The notes: generated from the sequence alone by a model not told the origin. A DNA stretch of 64,000 nucleotides from Bogoriella caseilytica (GCF_003752405.1 NZ_RKHK01000001.1:2356001-2420000); one strand, 5' to 3'. Shown: positions 1-9,312, numbered from the stretch's first letter. Numbers and translations: made by a program.

Positions 1-935
1 GTGCGGGTGGCGCGAACGATGTCCACCGCGTAGCCGATCACCTCGCGGGAGATCTGCACCTGGGCGATCTCCGCTCGGGCGTCGGCCAAGTCCTCCGGCC
101 CCGCGACCACGGACACCCCGGCGGCCTGGAGATCCCGAGGGTCGAAACCGTGCGTGTGCCGGTTCAGCACCTCGATCTCCTGCTCGCGCTCGGGGATCGG
201 GAGCAAGACCTTCAGCAAGAAGCGGTCCAGCTGCGCCTCAGGCAGTGGATAGGTGCCCTCGTACTCGATGGGGTTCTGGGTGGCGATCACCATGAAGGGG
301 TCCGGCACCGGCTTGGGGTCGCCCTCGACCGAGACCTGGCGTTCCTCCATGGCCTCCAACAGCGCCGCCTGGGTCTTGGGAGGGGTGCGGTTGATCTCAT
401 CGGCGAGCATCAGGTTGGTGAAGACCGGGCCCTCCCGGAAGTGGAACTCGGCGGTCCGCGCGTCGTAGACCAGGGAGCCGGTGACATCGCCCGGCATGAG
501 GTCGGGGGTGAACTGCACGCGCTTCGTGCCGAGCTTGAGGGTGGCCGCGAGGGTGCGCACCAGGAGGGTTTTGGCCACCCCGGGTACCCCTTCGAGCAGC
601 ACATGTCCCTGGCAGAGCAGCCCGATGACCAGACCGGTCACGGCGGCATCCTGGCCCACCACCGCCTTGCCGATCTCGGTTCGCAGCGCTGCGAGCTTGG
701 CCCGCGCGGGGGACTCTTCCGCTGCCGGCCCTGAGGGGGCTGACGGCGCTACCGGATCGTGCTCCGCGGGAGGGCCGAGCGGCGCGCCCTGGTGCTCGGG
801 CTGGTGCGGCTCAGGCTGCGACTGGTGCGGCACTCCTGGCTGCTGCTGGTGCGGACCGTGGGGCTGGAAGCGCTCGTCGCCGCTCGGCTGGCCCCCCGCA
901 GGCGGGCCGGCGGGCGTGTGGGGGTACTGGCTCAT
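1..935 (-). CDS. MoxR family AAA+ ATPase (3' end beyond window)
   Basis: MoxR-type AAA+ ATPases act as chaperones that mature or activate protein complexes, often beside DUF58 and transglutaminase-like genes. The translation begins with about 75 Pro/Gln/His-rich residues, then shows the MoxR Walker A (GVPGVAKT), the Walker B/sensor region with LADEINR and PKTQAALLEAMEE, and IATQNPIEYEGTYPLPEAQ, all diagnostic of the family. The ATG at 935 overlaps the stop of the upstream DUF4350 gene by ATGA, so the four minus-strand genes from 4053 are probably one transcript. About 311 codons are visible; the C-terminal lid domain runs off the left edge. The family is certain; the client is unknown. Confidence 0.93.
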   Translation of the reverse strand, partial: MSQYPHTPAGPPAGGQPSGDERFQPHGPHQQQPGVPHQSQPEPHQPEHQGAPLGPPAEHDPVAPSAPSGPAAEESPARAKLAALRTEIGKAVVGQDAAVTGLVIGLLCQGHVLLEGVPGVAKTLLVRTLAATLKLGTKRVQFTPDLMPGDVTGSLVYDARTAEFHFREGPVFTNLMLADEINRTPPKTQAALLEAMEERQVSVEGDPKPVPDPFMVIATQNPIEYEGTYPLPEAQLDRFLLKVLLPIPEREQEIEVLNRHTHGFDPRDLQAAGVSVVAGPEDLADARAEIAQVQISREVIGYAVDIVRATR

Positions 936-2101
936 GGGCGTCGGACCTCTTTCTCCAGGGCATCGAGCGTGGTGGACAGATGAAGCAGGCTGCCGTCGTC
1001 CGGCGGCGGCGGCCCGTACAGCGTGCCGGCGACATCCTCACGGGGGTGCCCCGAGGCGCGCACGACGGCGTCGATGATGCTGTCCCGCCCGGCTGAGCGG
1101 GGCAGGCCGAGGGACGTGGCCATCCGGGAGATGCTCCCGGCACGCAAGGCGGCGGCAGAGTGGTCCCGAGCGCCACTGCGCCGGTAGAGGCGCCCCCTCC
1201 CGAAGGTGGTCTCCGCCGAGGGCACCGTCACCGGCATCACCTCGACCACCACTGGGCCCATGCCCCGCCCCTGGGCCAGACCGAGCAGTGCCACGGCGGC
1301 GGCGAGCACGGCGCCGATCGTCCACAGCGCCGGGGGAACCATGGGAACGGAGTCATCCACGGCCCCGGCAGCCTCGAGATCGGGCGGGAGGTACCACAGC
1401 AGGGTCTCGTGGGCTCCGAGAGTGCGGAACGTCAGAGCGGCGTGGCCGTACTCCGCGAGCATGCCGTTCGAGACCACCTCGGGCGAGGCCAGGTAGGTGA
1501 CTGTGCCGCCATCCTGAGGCCAGGTGGCCCAGGCCCCGCCGTCGCCCGCGGGGAAGCAGAGTTCCAGCTCGTCCGGAGCACCGTCGGGCACCACCACCTG
1601 CGAGACCTCGATCTCGCCGGCAGCGGCCGCGTGCCGTTCGGGGCAGGATGCGCTCGCCGTCTGGGTGCTCACCCTGCTCGTGCTCAGTGGGAGCTCCTCC
1701 ATCAGCGGATCCCCGACGCGCAGCTGCCCGGCCAGCACCACATCCGCGCCGGTGCCCAGCAGTTGCTCCACCTGGCCGGATCGCAGCATCCGGGCGTGCG
1801 GGACGAAGACGGTGCTGCCGCTCTCGGCCTGGCGCTGCAGTTCGCTCCAGGCGCGGACCTCGCGGACGTCCACGCCCTGCTCTTCCAGGATGCGCGCCGT
1901 AGCCATCGCGCCGTTGCCCCCGGGGTTGTCCGGGGCCAGGGGTCGAGTCGAGGTGCGCGGCTCCAGCAGGGCAGTGAGAGCGAAGAGCGTAACGACCACC
2001 ACGATGAAGAGCGTCAGCATCAGGCGTCGGCGGCGCCTGCTGACCGGAGCCGCAGGCGCCGCGCTGTCCGCCGCCTGGGCGGGAATCGGTGGTGCCGTCA
2101 T
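932..2101 (-). CDS. DUF4350 domain-containing membrane protein
   Basis: A 389-residue protein with one N-terminal membrane segment (about residues 25-47, LTLFIVVVVTLFALTALL), an extracytoplasmic domain resembling DUF4350 (RPLAPDNPGGNGAMATARIL, then a Rossmann-like VFVPHARMLRSGQVEQLL), a second membrane segment near residue 275 (WTIGAVLAAAVALLGLA) and a cytosolic tail. The role of DUF4350 is unknown; it usually accompanies MoxR and DUF4129 genes, as here. I chose the ATG at 2101 because it forms an ATGA overlap with the upstream stop; an in-frame GTG at 2116 would add five residues. Confidence 0.8.
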   Translation of the reverse strand: MTAPPIPAQAADSAAPAAPVSRRRRRLMLTLFIVVVVTLFALTALLEPRTSTRPLAPDNPGGNGAMATARILEEQGVDVREVRAWSELQRQAESGSTVFVPHARMLRSGQVEQLLGTGADVVLAGQLRVGDPLMEELPLSTSRVSTQTASASCPERHAAAAGEIEVSQVVVPDGAPDELELCFPAGDGGAWATWPQDGGTVTYLASPEVVSNGMLAEYGHAALTFRTLGAHETLLWYLPPDLEAAGAVDDSVPMVPPALWTIGAVLAAAVALLGLAQGRGMGPVVVEVMPVTVPSAETTFGRGRLYRRSGARDHSAAALRAGSISRMATSLGLPRSAGRDSIIDAVVRASGHPREDVAGTLYGPPPPDDGSLLHLSTTLDALEKEVRRP

Positions 2102-2799
2102 CGCACCCGGGCCCATCCTGCGACGGGGGCGTGGCCACGCTGGTCAGGTGGCACCGGCGTGGCCTCGCCCACGGCCGCGGCGAGCTGCCGGAGTTGCGCG
2201 TACTCCTCGCTCCCCGGTACGGCCTCGCCGTACGCGACGTCGTCGAAGAGCGATGCAGCCCCGGTCAGATCGGAGCTGAGCGGCGGCAGGGCGGCGGAGG
2301 CCTCGGTGGCCGCTTCGTGCGCGGTCAGGCCGGCGCGGTCGTCCACGATGGTGCGCTCGTCGAGCGACCTGATGATGGCCCGGAACTGTTCCAGGACAGC
2401 CAGCGGCCAGTCACCGGTATCCGCGGCGGCCCCGGCCGCAGCGAAGAGGGCATCGGAGTTCCGGGAGTCCTCGAAGAGTTCGTGAGAGCCACCGGCGGCC
2501 CGTTGGGCCTGGCGTTGCACCCGGCCGGCCAGCAACAGCGACAGGGCCACAACCCCGGCGAGGATGACCGCCACGATGATGGGCACGATCGGTGCGCTGA
2601 CACCGGTGCCCAAGCCCGCCAGGTAGTCCCAGAGCTCGGACAGCCAGTTCAGGATCATGTCGAAGAAGGACGTGCCCTCCTGGTACACCGAACGGGAGAG
2701 CTCGTCCTCGGCCCACTCTCGGGCCGTCTCGGCATCCGGCTCGACCGGCACGGAGAGCGGTAGCGATCCGGAACGCCAGGCGGGCAGCAGCGCGTGCAC
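2098..2799 (-). CDS. DUF4129 domain-containing membrane protein
   Basis: A 233-residue protein. An N-terminal charged stretch contains the amphipathic block SVYQEGTSFFDMILNW, followed by one membrane helix (about residues 74-95, VPIIVAVILAGVVALSLLLA) and a cytoplasmic DUF4129-like domain with RAIIRSLDERTIVDDRAGLTA and the late PGSEEYAQL. The GTG start lies directly after the stop of the upstream gene, and the stop overlaps the DUF4350 start, so translation is coupled on both sides. DUF4129 is found with MoxR/DUF58/transglutaminase-like gene sets; a biochemical role is not established. Confidence 0.82.
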   Translation of the reverse strand: MHALLPAWRSGSLPLSVPVEPDAETAREWAEDELSRSVYQEGTSFFDMILNWLSELWDYLAGLGTGVSAPIVPIIVAVILAGVVALSLLLAGRVQRQAQRAAGGSHELFEDSRNSDALFAAAGAAADTGDWPLAVLEQFRAIIRSLDERTIVDDRAGLTAHEAATEASAALPPLSSDLTGAASLFDDVAYGEAVPGSEEYAQLRQLAAAVGEATPVPPDQRGHAPVAGWARVR

Positions 2800-4053
2800 C
2801 TACTCGCCTGCCTGTGCTTCCGCGCTCTGGGCCAAGGTGACGTCCAGGCCCTCCTTGCGCATCCGCAAATCGATGTAGGCCAACGCCGTCACGGCGGCGA
2901 AGTAGGGCGTGGTCAGCGCCATGGCGAGCACGGAGAACGCCGTCTGGACCAGTAGCAGAATGGTGAGAGCCTCGGCGGATTCGACGAACATGAACGCCGC
3001 CGAGAACGGGATGGCCACCGCGTAGCTGATGATCGCCACGATGATCCCGGCGAGGAGCAGGATGCCGAGCAGGCGCCAGAAGTGCTTGCGCGAGACCTGC
3101 CATCCGCGCTTGATCGCCGCGAGGGGGCCGAGGCGCTCCAGCATCAGCGAGGGGGTGGCCAGTGCGAGCCGGATGACGAAGAAGCCCAGCACCACCACCA
3201 CGGCCAGGATCGCCACGAAGACCAGCAGCAGGATCGCCACGATGCTCCAGGGCCCGTCGCCCAGCACCACCGCCGCGCCTCCGATCGCGCCCGCTGCCGC
3301 TGCGATCACCACCACGTAGACGGTGAAGAGGATCACTGCCTCGACGATGGTCAGGGCGAAGAGCCGCAGGAGCTGGCCGCGGGCGAGGCGCCAGATCTCG
3401 GAGATGCTGGCGGTGCGCCCGATGACCGCCTGGCTCGTGGAGTGCATGAGCAGGCCGGTCAGGATCGTCGAGGCGATCCACGTGAAGAGCAGGGAGATCA
3501 GCAGCGTCAGGCCCAGTGCCAGGAGTGCCGGGCCCACCTGGCTCGCGGAGGCTGCCGGGTCTCCGAAGGGATCGGCGAAGGGGCCACCAGTGAGAAGGGG
3601 ATCAATGGCCGGTAGCGCGAAGGCGTAGGTCATCGCAGCTGTGACCACGGTGGTCAGCAGGGCAGCGACACCCATGATGAGCAGTGAGAGGCCGAAAGTG
3701 GCCTTCGGATTGGCACGAATGGCCCGGAAGGCGCCGTCGAGCACTTCACCGACGCTCAAGGGGCGCAGCGGGATGATGCCGGGCTTGGGCGGGCCGCCGA
3801 AGCCCGCGGGCGCTCCACTGCCCTGGGCGGGGCCGTACTGACCGTAACCGGAGCCGCCCGGGGCACCGGGTGCGGGTGCCCACTGGGACTGGCCCCAGGA
3901 GTTCTGACCTTGGCTCCAGCCGGGTTGACCGCCCGAGGGGGCTCCGGGCTGCGGCTGCGACGGCGGGTTGCCGTACTGCCCGTACTGGCCCGGTTGCCCC
4001 GGCGTAGGCCGGGAGCTGCCGTACTGCCCGTACTGGCCCTGCTGCTCACTCAT
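2800..4053 (-). CDS. multi-pass membrane protein, glycerophosphodiester phosphodiesterase membrane-domain type
   Basis: A 417-residue protein. Residues 1-95 are a low-complexity Gly/Gln/Pro/Tyr tail containing QYGQYG repeats. It is followed by IIPLRPLSVGEVLDGAFRAI, a typical opening of actinobacterial membrane proteins related to the GPDPase membrane domain, and about six hydrophobic helices. No catalytic GDPD domain is present, so the name is only a homology label and enzyme activity should not be assumed. It is first in the minus-strand operon, divergent from mtrA across about 190 bp. The Q/G/Y-rich tail probably faces the cytoplasm and is a candidate interaction region. Confidence 0.8.
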   Translation of the reverse strand: MSEQQGQYGQYGSSRPTPGQPGQYGQYGNPPSQPQPGAPSGGQPGWSQGQNSWGQSQWAPAPGAPGGSGYGQYGPAQGSGAPAGFGGPPKPGIIPLRPLSVGEVLDGAFRAIRANPKATFGLSLLIMGVAALLTTVVTAAMTYAFALPAIDPLLTGGPFADPFGDPAASASQVGPALLALGLTLLISLLFTWIASTILTGLLMHSTSQAVIGRTASISEIWRLARGQLLRLFALTIVEAVILFTVYVVVIAAAAGAIGGAAVVLGDGPWSIVAILLLVFVAILAVVVVLGFFVIRLALATPSLMLERLGPLAAIKRGWQVSRKHFWRLLGILLLAGIIVAIISYAVAIPFSAAFMFVESAEALTILLLVQTAFSVLAMALTTPYFAAVTALAYIDLRMRKEGLDVTLAQSAEAQAGE

Positions 4054-4241
4054 ACGCCACTACCCCCTGACCGGATCGCTTTCACCGCACACCCTTTCAG
4101 ACGCGTGAGGACTCCTCGGCCGCCCGCCGCGGGCCGCTGTGGCTTCCTATCGTGTCACGGTCGCCCCGTAGCCCGGCAATTGTGGCGGTGCGTGGGCGCG
4201 GAAGCACCCAGAGAACGGCCACTAATGGGATCATGTGCTCT

Positions 4242-4925
4242 ATGAGTGCCAAGCTGCTCGTGATCGACGACGACACCGCCCTGGCCGAGATGATCGGCAT
4301 CGTGCTCGAAGCTGAAGGCTTCGAGGCGGCCTTCTGCGCCGACGGTGCCGAGGCCCCGGACGTTTTCCGCGCCGTGCAGCCCGATCTGGTGCTCTTGGAC
4401 CTGATGCTCCCTGGGCTCGACGGAGTGGAGATCTGCCGCATCATCCGAGCCGAGTCCGACGTGCCCATCGTGATGCTCACCGCCAAGTCCGACACCCTGG
4501 ATGTGGTCACCGGTCTGGAAGCCGGCGCCGACGACTACATCCCCAAGCCCTTCAAGCCCAAGGAGCTTGTGGCCCGGGTGCGGGCACGCCTGCGCCGTCA
4601 GGACGAGCCCGAGCCCGAGCGCCTCCAGGTCGCCGACCTCGAGATCGACGTCGCCGGGCACCAGGTGTGGCGCGAGGGGCACCTCATCGCCCTCACCCCG
4701 CTGGAGTTCGATCTCCTCGTGGCCCTCGCCCGGAAGCCCTGGCAGGTCTTCAGCCGCGAGATCCTGCTCGAGCACGTCTGGGGTTACCGCCACTCCGCCG
4801 ACACCCGCTTGGTCAACGTCCACGTGCAGCGCCTACGCGCCAAGGTGGAGAAGGACCCGGAGAATCCCGAGGTTGTCGTGACGGTTCGTGGCGTGGGTTA
4901 TCGCGCGGGGGCCCCGCAGACGTGA
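4242..4925 (+). CDS. mtrA: two-component response regulator MtrA
   Basis: An OmpR/PhoB-family response regulator of 227 residues that controls cell-wall hydrolase and division genes in actinobacteria. The receiver shows the acidic cluster D9-D11, phospho-acceptor D53 in LLDLMLPGLDG and the switch Lys in LTAKSD. The C-terminal winged helix ends with VVVTVRGVGYRAG. The start was set at ATGAGTGCC (MSAKLLVIDDD), matching the family N-terminus; an ATG three codons upstream is possible and longer extensions are unlikely. mtrB follows with a GTGA overlap. The mtrA-mtrB-lpqB order is diagnostic. Possible targets in this window include the M23 peptidase gene. Confidence 0.97.
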   Translation: MSAKLLVIDDDTALAEMIGIVLEAEGFEAAFCADGAEAPDVFRAVQPDLVLLDLMLPGLDGVEICRIIRAESDVPIVMLTAKSDTLDVVTGLEAGADDYIPKPFKPKELVARVRARLRRQDEPEPERLQVADLEIDVAGHQVWREGHLIALTPLEFDLLVALARKPWQVFSREILLEHVWGYRHSADTRLVNVHVQRLRAKVEKDPENPEVVVTVRGVGYRAGAPQT

Positions 4926-6664
4926 TCAGGGTGCCGACTCCGGCCCCGGCTCCGGGCTCGGGTGCCGGCAGCCCGACGGCTGAGAAGAGCTCCGAGCCGC
5001 CTGCGCAGGTGATGGTCCCAGGCGAGACGGCGGGGCCGAGCATGGAGGCGCCCCCGCCGCGGCGCCTGCGCCGTCGCGCTCGGCGCAGGCTCGTCGGTCT
5101 GGTGCGCAGCTGGCGCACCTCGCTGACGTTCCGGGTGGTGGTGATCACGGTGTTCGGTGGGTTGGCGGCCATCGTGGTGGTGGGGACCTTCGTCTCCAGC
5201 GAGATCCGCGACAGTCTGTACGACGAGCGCGTCGAGCAAGCCCTCGGGGACGCCCTGGTGCAGACCACCTACGCTCAGGAGGTCTTCGATGCCTCTACCG
5301 CCACCACCGCGGAGGAAGCCAGGAACGTCCTGATCCAGTGGATGGAGGATCACCAGTCCCGCTCTCCGGACTCCGAGGGCGTCGTGGTGCGGCGGTCACC
5401 GGACCCGGATGGCCTGTCCATCATCGAGCCCTTGATCAATGAGGAGCTCCGTGACCTCGTCACCGATGAGATGCGCGACGCCGTGGCGAGCGAGGGCGGG
5501 CAGCACTGGCAGCCTGTGGCCCTGCCCAGCGGCGAGGGTGAGGTGCCCGGCGTGGTGGTGGGTTCGCCGATCACCTTGCCAGTGGCCGGTTCGTACGAGC
5601 TCTACATCTTCTACTCCCTCGGCTCGGAACAGAACACGATCTCAATGGTCATGGGCATCCTCATCGTGGCTGCCCTGGCTGTGGTGATCCTGCTTGGTGT
5701 GCTGGCCGGTGCCATCACCGGTTGGGTGCTGCGCCCGGTCACCGAGGCAGTGCGGGCGGCCGAGCAACTGGCCACCGGCCACCTTGAGCAGCGCATGGAC
5801 GTACGTGGCAAGGACGAGCTCGCGGTGCTGGCCCAGTCGTTCAACGAGATGGCTGCCTCCCTCCAGCAGCAGATCGAACGCATGGAGGAGCTCTCACGCT
5901 TGCAGCAGCGCTTCGTCTCCGACGTCTCCCACGAGCTACGCACCCCCCTGACGACCATTCGCATGGCCGGCGAGGTGCTGCACGACGCCAAGGACGACTT
6001 CGACCCGGCCACCCGCAGGTCCGCCGAGCTGCTGCAGACCCAGCTCGACCGCTTCGAGCAGATGCTCGCCGACCTGCTGGAAATCTCGCGTTTCGACGCC
6101 GGTGCCGCCGTACTTGAGGTGGAGAAGCGCGATATCCGTGATCTGGTGAGCTACGTGGTGGAACTGACCGCCCTGCTGGCCGATGCCAAGGGCTCTGCGG
6201 TGCGGATGCACCTGCCCGAGGAGCCGGCCACCGCCGACGTGGACTCCCGCCGGATCGAACGGGTGCTGCGCAATCTCATCTCCAACGCCATCGAGCACTC
6301 GGACGGGCGACCCATCGACATCGCTGTGGCTGTGAACGAGGAAGCCCTCGCCGTCCGGGTCCGCGATCACGGCGTGGGCATGGACGCAGCCTCAGCCGAG
6401 CGGGTCTTCGACCGTTTCTGGCGAGCTGACCCCGCCCGCGCCCGGACCACGGGCGGGACCGGATTGGGCCTGGCGATCTCCATGGAAGACGTGCGCTTGC
6501 ACGGAGGGATCCTGGCAGCCTGGTCTCGGCCGGGTGAGGGCGCCTCCTTCCTCGTGACCGTGCCGCGCAGAGCCGGCGGCGTGGTCAGTGCTGAGGACGG
6601 GCCACTGCCGCTCGAACCCGACGACGCGGGTGCACCGATCCTGGTCACCTCGGAGGGCTCATGA
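4922..6664 (+). CDS. mtrB: sensor histidine kinase MtrB
   Basis: Membrane sensor kinase partner of MtrA, 580 residues. After a disordered basic N-terminus, TM1 lies at about 71-91 and TM2 at about 243-267, enclosing an extracytoplasmic sensor. HAMP, HisKA with H337 in SDVSHELRTPLT, and an HATPase domain with N box (NLISNAIEHSDG), DHGVGMD and GTGLGLAIS follow. The GTG start overlaps the mtrA stop, and the stop overlaps the lpqB ATG, consistent with a translationally coupled operon. In other actinobacteria MtrB localises to septum and pole and LpqB modulates it. Confidence 0.97.
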   Translation: MIRVPTPAPAPGSGAGSPTAEKSSEPPAQVMVPGETAGPSMEAPPPRRLRRRARRRLVGLVRSWRTSLTFRVVVITVFGGLAAIVVVGTFVSSEIRDSLYDERVEQALGDALVQTTYAQEVFDASTATTAEEARNVLIQWMEDHQSRSPDSEGVVVRRSPDPDGLSIIEPLINEELRDLVTDEMRDAVASEGGQHWQPVALPSGEGEVPGVVVGSPITLPVAGSYELYIFYSLGSEQNTISMVMGILIVAALAVVILLGVLAGAITGWVLRPVTEAVRAAEQLATGHLEQRMDVRGKDELAVLAQSFNEMAASLQQQIERMEELSRLQQRFVSDVSHELRTPLTTIRMAGEVLHDAKDDFDPATRRSAELLQTQLDRFEQMLADLLEISRFDAGAAVLEVEKRDIRDLVSYVVELTALLADAKGSAVRMHLPEEPATADVDSRRIERVLRNLISNAIEHSDGRPIDIAVAVNEEALAVRVRDHGVGMDAASAERVFDRFWRADPARARTTGGTGLGLAISMEDVRLHGGILAAWSRPGEGASFLVTVPRRAGGVVSAEDGPLPLEPDDAGAPILVTSEGS

Positions 6665-8382
6665 CCGCGTCCGTGCCGCACCGGCCGCAGCCGCGCCGCG
6701 TGCTCGGTGCCCTGGCCCTGCTCCTGGCCCTTGCCGTAGCGGTCGGTGCCTGTGCCGGGCTGCCGCAATCGGGGCCGGTCACTTCGGCCGATACCGAGCT
6801 CCCCGCCGGCAGTGAGGTCTCGCTCTTCGTCCCGGGCCCCAGCCCAGGAGCCGAGCCGGAAGAAATCGTGCAGGGCTTCCTCGACGCGGTCACGGCAGGT
6901 TTCGGCGATGACTTCGGGGTAGCGCGTGATTTCCTCGCGGGCCCGGCGGTCGAGGACTGGCGCCCGGGCGAGAGTACCCAGATCCACGTCAGCAGCGCCC
7001 CGCGGGTTGAGCGCACCGCCACGGGCGCCGTGGAGGTCTCGGTGGACGCCGTGGCGACCGTCGACGAGAGGGGCCGCTACATCCAGGCACCAGTCGATGC
7101 CGTTTTCGATGCCGAGATGTCGCTGGCCCGCAATGCGGCCGGGGAGTGGCGCATCGTGGATCTCCCGAACGGCATCCTGTTGCCCGAGGCCAGCTTCTCC
7201 TTGGCCTATTCCTCCACTTACCTGCACTTCCTGACGCCCGACGACCAGTACTTCGTGCTCGAGACGCGCTGGTTCCCCCGGGAGAACCTGGCGACTGCCG
7301 CGACGAACGCCCTGCTCGCCGGCCCCTCCGAGTGGCTCGAACCGGGCGTACGCACGGCCGCGCCCAGTGGCACCCGCCTGCGGGTCGATTCGGTGCCGGT
7401 GGGGACCGACGGAGTGGCCACGGTGGATCTCACCAGCGCCGTCCTGGAAGCCGAGGTCAATGATCGCGCTCTGCTGCGGGCCCAGATCGAGGCCACCCTC
7501 GCCACGGCCGGTGATGTGCGAGAGGTGCGTCTGGCAGTCGGGCAGCAGGCCTTCGACACCGGCAGCAGCCTGCCCGAACTCTCCGTGTATCCCTACAGCA
7601 CGCCGTCGAGCTGGCTCGCCATCGCCGATGGCGAGTTGATGCAGGTCAGCGAGGGCGAGGCCACCATGCACCCCGGAGCCGACCTGCTCGGCGACGAGCT
7701 GAGCTCGCCGGCGACCGGTTATGGCGAGGATCCCCCCTCGGTGGTGATCGATGGCGGAGACAATCTGGTGACCGTGCCGGACTTCCAATCCCCGCCCTCG
7801 GTCCTGGTGGAAGGACGAGACCTCCTGGCGCCCTCGATCGATCGCTTCGGGTGGATCTGGACGATCAGCCAGGAGGAGGACCAGGATCCGCAGATGATCG
7901 CGATCCAGGCCACCGGGGAGCGGGTCGACATCACCGCGCCGTGGCTCGCCGAGGGAGAGGTGCTGGCCTTGCGGATTTCTCGTGATGGCTCGCGGGCCGG
8001 CCTCATCCGTGAGGTGGCCGGCGAAGCCGTGGTCGAGGTGGCCGCCGTGCAGCGTGACACCGAGGGCCGCCCGAGCCAGCTGGCCGACCCGGTCGCGGTC
8101 GCACAACGGCTCGAGGATCCCAGCGATCTCGCCTGGGTCGGGCCCACCACGCTGGCCGTGCTCGCCACCTCCGATCTTGAGCCCTCTCGTGCCGTGCACA
8201 CCGTGCCCCTGGGAGCGCCCCACGCGGCGCTGCCGGTGGTCGAGGGTGCCGTGCGGATCACCGCGGGCCGCGGGGACACCTCCCTGCTCGTGACCACCGA
8301 GGAGGGCACGATCTTCGAGCGCAATGGCGCCACCTGGCGCGCGGCCCACGTGGGCCTGGAAGACCCGGCACTTCCCGGGTAG
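6661..8382 (+). CDS. lpqB: lipoprotein LpqB
   Basis: Accessory lipoprotein of the MtrAB system, 573 residues. A signal peptide ends in the lipobox AVAVGAC, with lipidated C31. A GerMN-type domain follows (around SLAYSSTYLHFLTPDDQYFV to the VATVDLTSAVLEAEV region). The C-terminal half has a WD-like beta-propeller character (LAWVGPTTLAVLA near the end). The ATG overlaps the mtrB stop. LpqB is reported to bind the MtrB extracytoplasmic domain and influence MtrA phosphorylation. The length is normal for the family. Confidence 0.95.
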   Translation: MTASVPHRPQPRRVLGALALLLALAVAVGACAGLPQSGPVTSADTELPAGSEVSLFVPGPSPGAEPEEIVQGFLDAVTAGFGDDFGVARDFLAGPAVEDWRPGESTQIHVSSAPRVERTATGAVEVSVDAVATVDERGRYIQAPVDAVFDAEMSLARNAAGEWRIVDLPNGILLPEASFSLAYSSTYLHFLTPDDQYFVLETRWFPRENLATAATNALLAGPSEWLEPGVRTAAPSGTRLRVDSVPVGTDGVATVDLTSAVLEAEVNDRALLRAQIEATLATAGDVREVRLAVGQQAFDTGSSLPELSVYPYSTPSSWLAIADGELMQVSEGEATMHPGADLLGDELSSPATGYGEDPPSVVIDGGDNLVTVPDFQSPPSVLVEGRDLLAPSIDRFGWIWTISQEEDQDPQMIAIQATGERVDITAPWLAEGEVLALRISRDGSRAGLIREVAGEAVVEVAAVQRDTEGRPSQLADPVAVAQRLEDPSDLAWVGPTTLAVLATSDLEPSRAVHTVPLGAPHAALPVVEGAVRITAGRGDTSLLVTTEEGTIFERNGATWRAAHVGLEDPALPG

Positions 8383-8460
8383 CCTCGCCGCCCCCACAGA
8401 GGCTGTGAGTCTCCGCCCCGTCCCCATCCGGGCCGTGGTGCCGGCCGGTGGGGTGGCGAG

Positions 8461-9213
8461 ATGAGCCACGCTCGGAGGGTGAACGGCACCGGGGGGCGGG
8501 TTCAGGCGCTGCTGGACCTGGTGTTGCCGCGGGAGTGCGTGGGTTGTGGCCGATGGGACCAGACACTCTGTGAGGACTGCGCTGCGCTGTTTGCCGGCCC
8601 GCCGCGTCGCTGCCTGGACCTACCGAACCCGTCGCTGCCCACCTGGTCGGCAGGCCCGTACCGCGGCGCGCGCCGGGCCGCGGTGCTGGCATGGAAGAAC
8701 CACCGCCGCGACTGTGCGGCGCCTCTGCTGCAGGCTGCGGAGGTGAGCGCCGAGCACTGGGCCGAGGACCTCGATCTGCGTGCCCTGCTCCACGGAGTCA
8801 CGGGACCTCTGCTGGTGCTGCCCGCCCCCTCGGGATGGCGCCGACGCTGGGCGCGCCGACTGGTGGTGGCCGACCTGGCCGATGCGGTGGCCAGCGGATT
8901 GGCCACCGGTCTGCGCGAGGCCGGACTGACGGACGTGGGCGAGATCCTGACGGCCGATGTGCTGCGGCGTACCGGCGGTCGGCACCACCTTGCCGGCGCC
9001 GGCCGGCGCGAGCGTGCCGCGCAACGCGCAGGCCGGATGCACCTCACCCACCTCCTCCCGGCGGGCACCGCGGCACTCCTGATCGACGACGTCGTCACCA
9101 CCGGAGCCACCCTTGCCGCCAGTGCTGCAGCGCTCCAGGAGGCCGGCGTCCAGGCGATGGGCGCCTTCACTCTGGTCGCCACCCCGGCCTCGGGAGCCGG
9201 CCTGTCGCCCTGA
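8461..9213 (+). CDS. ComF family phosphoribosyltransferase-like protein
   Basis: A 250-residue ComF-type protein, a family linked to DNA uptake and nucleotide salvage with unsettled biochemistry in actinobacteria. The N-terminus carries a four-Cys zinc ribbon (CVGCGRWDQTLCEDC). The C-terminus carries the PRPP-binding loop LLIDDVVTTGATLAA, with the two acidic residues expected of a type I phosphoribosyltransferase fold. It lies 78 bp after lpqB and just upstream of hpf, the same place as in Mycobacterium. No other competence gene is visible here. Confidence 0.9.
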   Translation: MSHARRVNGTGGRVQALLDLVLPRECVGCGRWDQTLCEDCAALFAGPPRRCLDLPNPSLPTWSAGPYRGARRAAVLAWKNHRRDCAAPLLQAAEVSAEHWAEDLDLRALLHGVTGPLLVLPAPSGWRRRWARRLVVADLADAVASGLATGLREAGLTDVGEILTADVLRRTGGRHHLAGAGRRERAAQRAGRMHLTHLLPAGTAALLIDDVVTTGATLAASAAALQEAGVQAMGAFTLVATPASGAGLSP

Positions 9214-9214
9214 G

Positions 9215-9244
9215 TTGGTTGTGTCGCAGCACACGCTGTAGCGT
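9215..9244 (+). promoter_or_regulatory. candidate promoter for hpf
   Basis: TTGGTT at 9215-9220 and TAGCGT at 9239-9244 are separated by 18 bp and lie just after the comF stop. Transcription would then meet the terminator-like hairpin at 9271-9302 before hpf, so this may instead be a background match or part of an attenuated leader. Confidence 0.35.
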
Positions 9245-9270
9245 GACGTCATGGAGGGCAATGACCCAGT

Positions 9271-9302
9271 AAGCCCGGCTCGCGCGAGAGTGAGCCGGGC
9301 TT
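9271..9302 (+). terminator. Rho-independent terminator between comF and hpf
   Basis: Perfect 11-bp stem AAGCCCGGCTC / GAGCCGGGCTT (9271-9281 and 9292-9302) with a 10-nt loop, followed by a T-rich run (TGTTGT). It ends the mtrA-comF transcript, or attenuates transcription into hpf if the promoter at 9215 is real. Confidence 0.75.
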
Positions 9303-9312
9303 TGTTGTCCTC

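Noticed and set aside
1160-2485. 441-codon plus-strand frame over DUF4350/DUF4129
   Set aside because: Antisense shadow; the minus-strand frames form a coupled operon with recognisable domains.
6367-8469. 700-codon open frame antisense to lpqB
   Set aside because: Its translation is low-complexity Gly/Arg/His-rich with no family features, and the opposite strand encodes a clear LpqB; it is a high-GC shadow frame.
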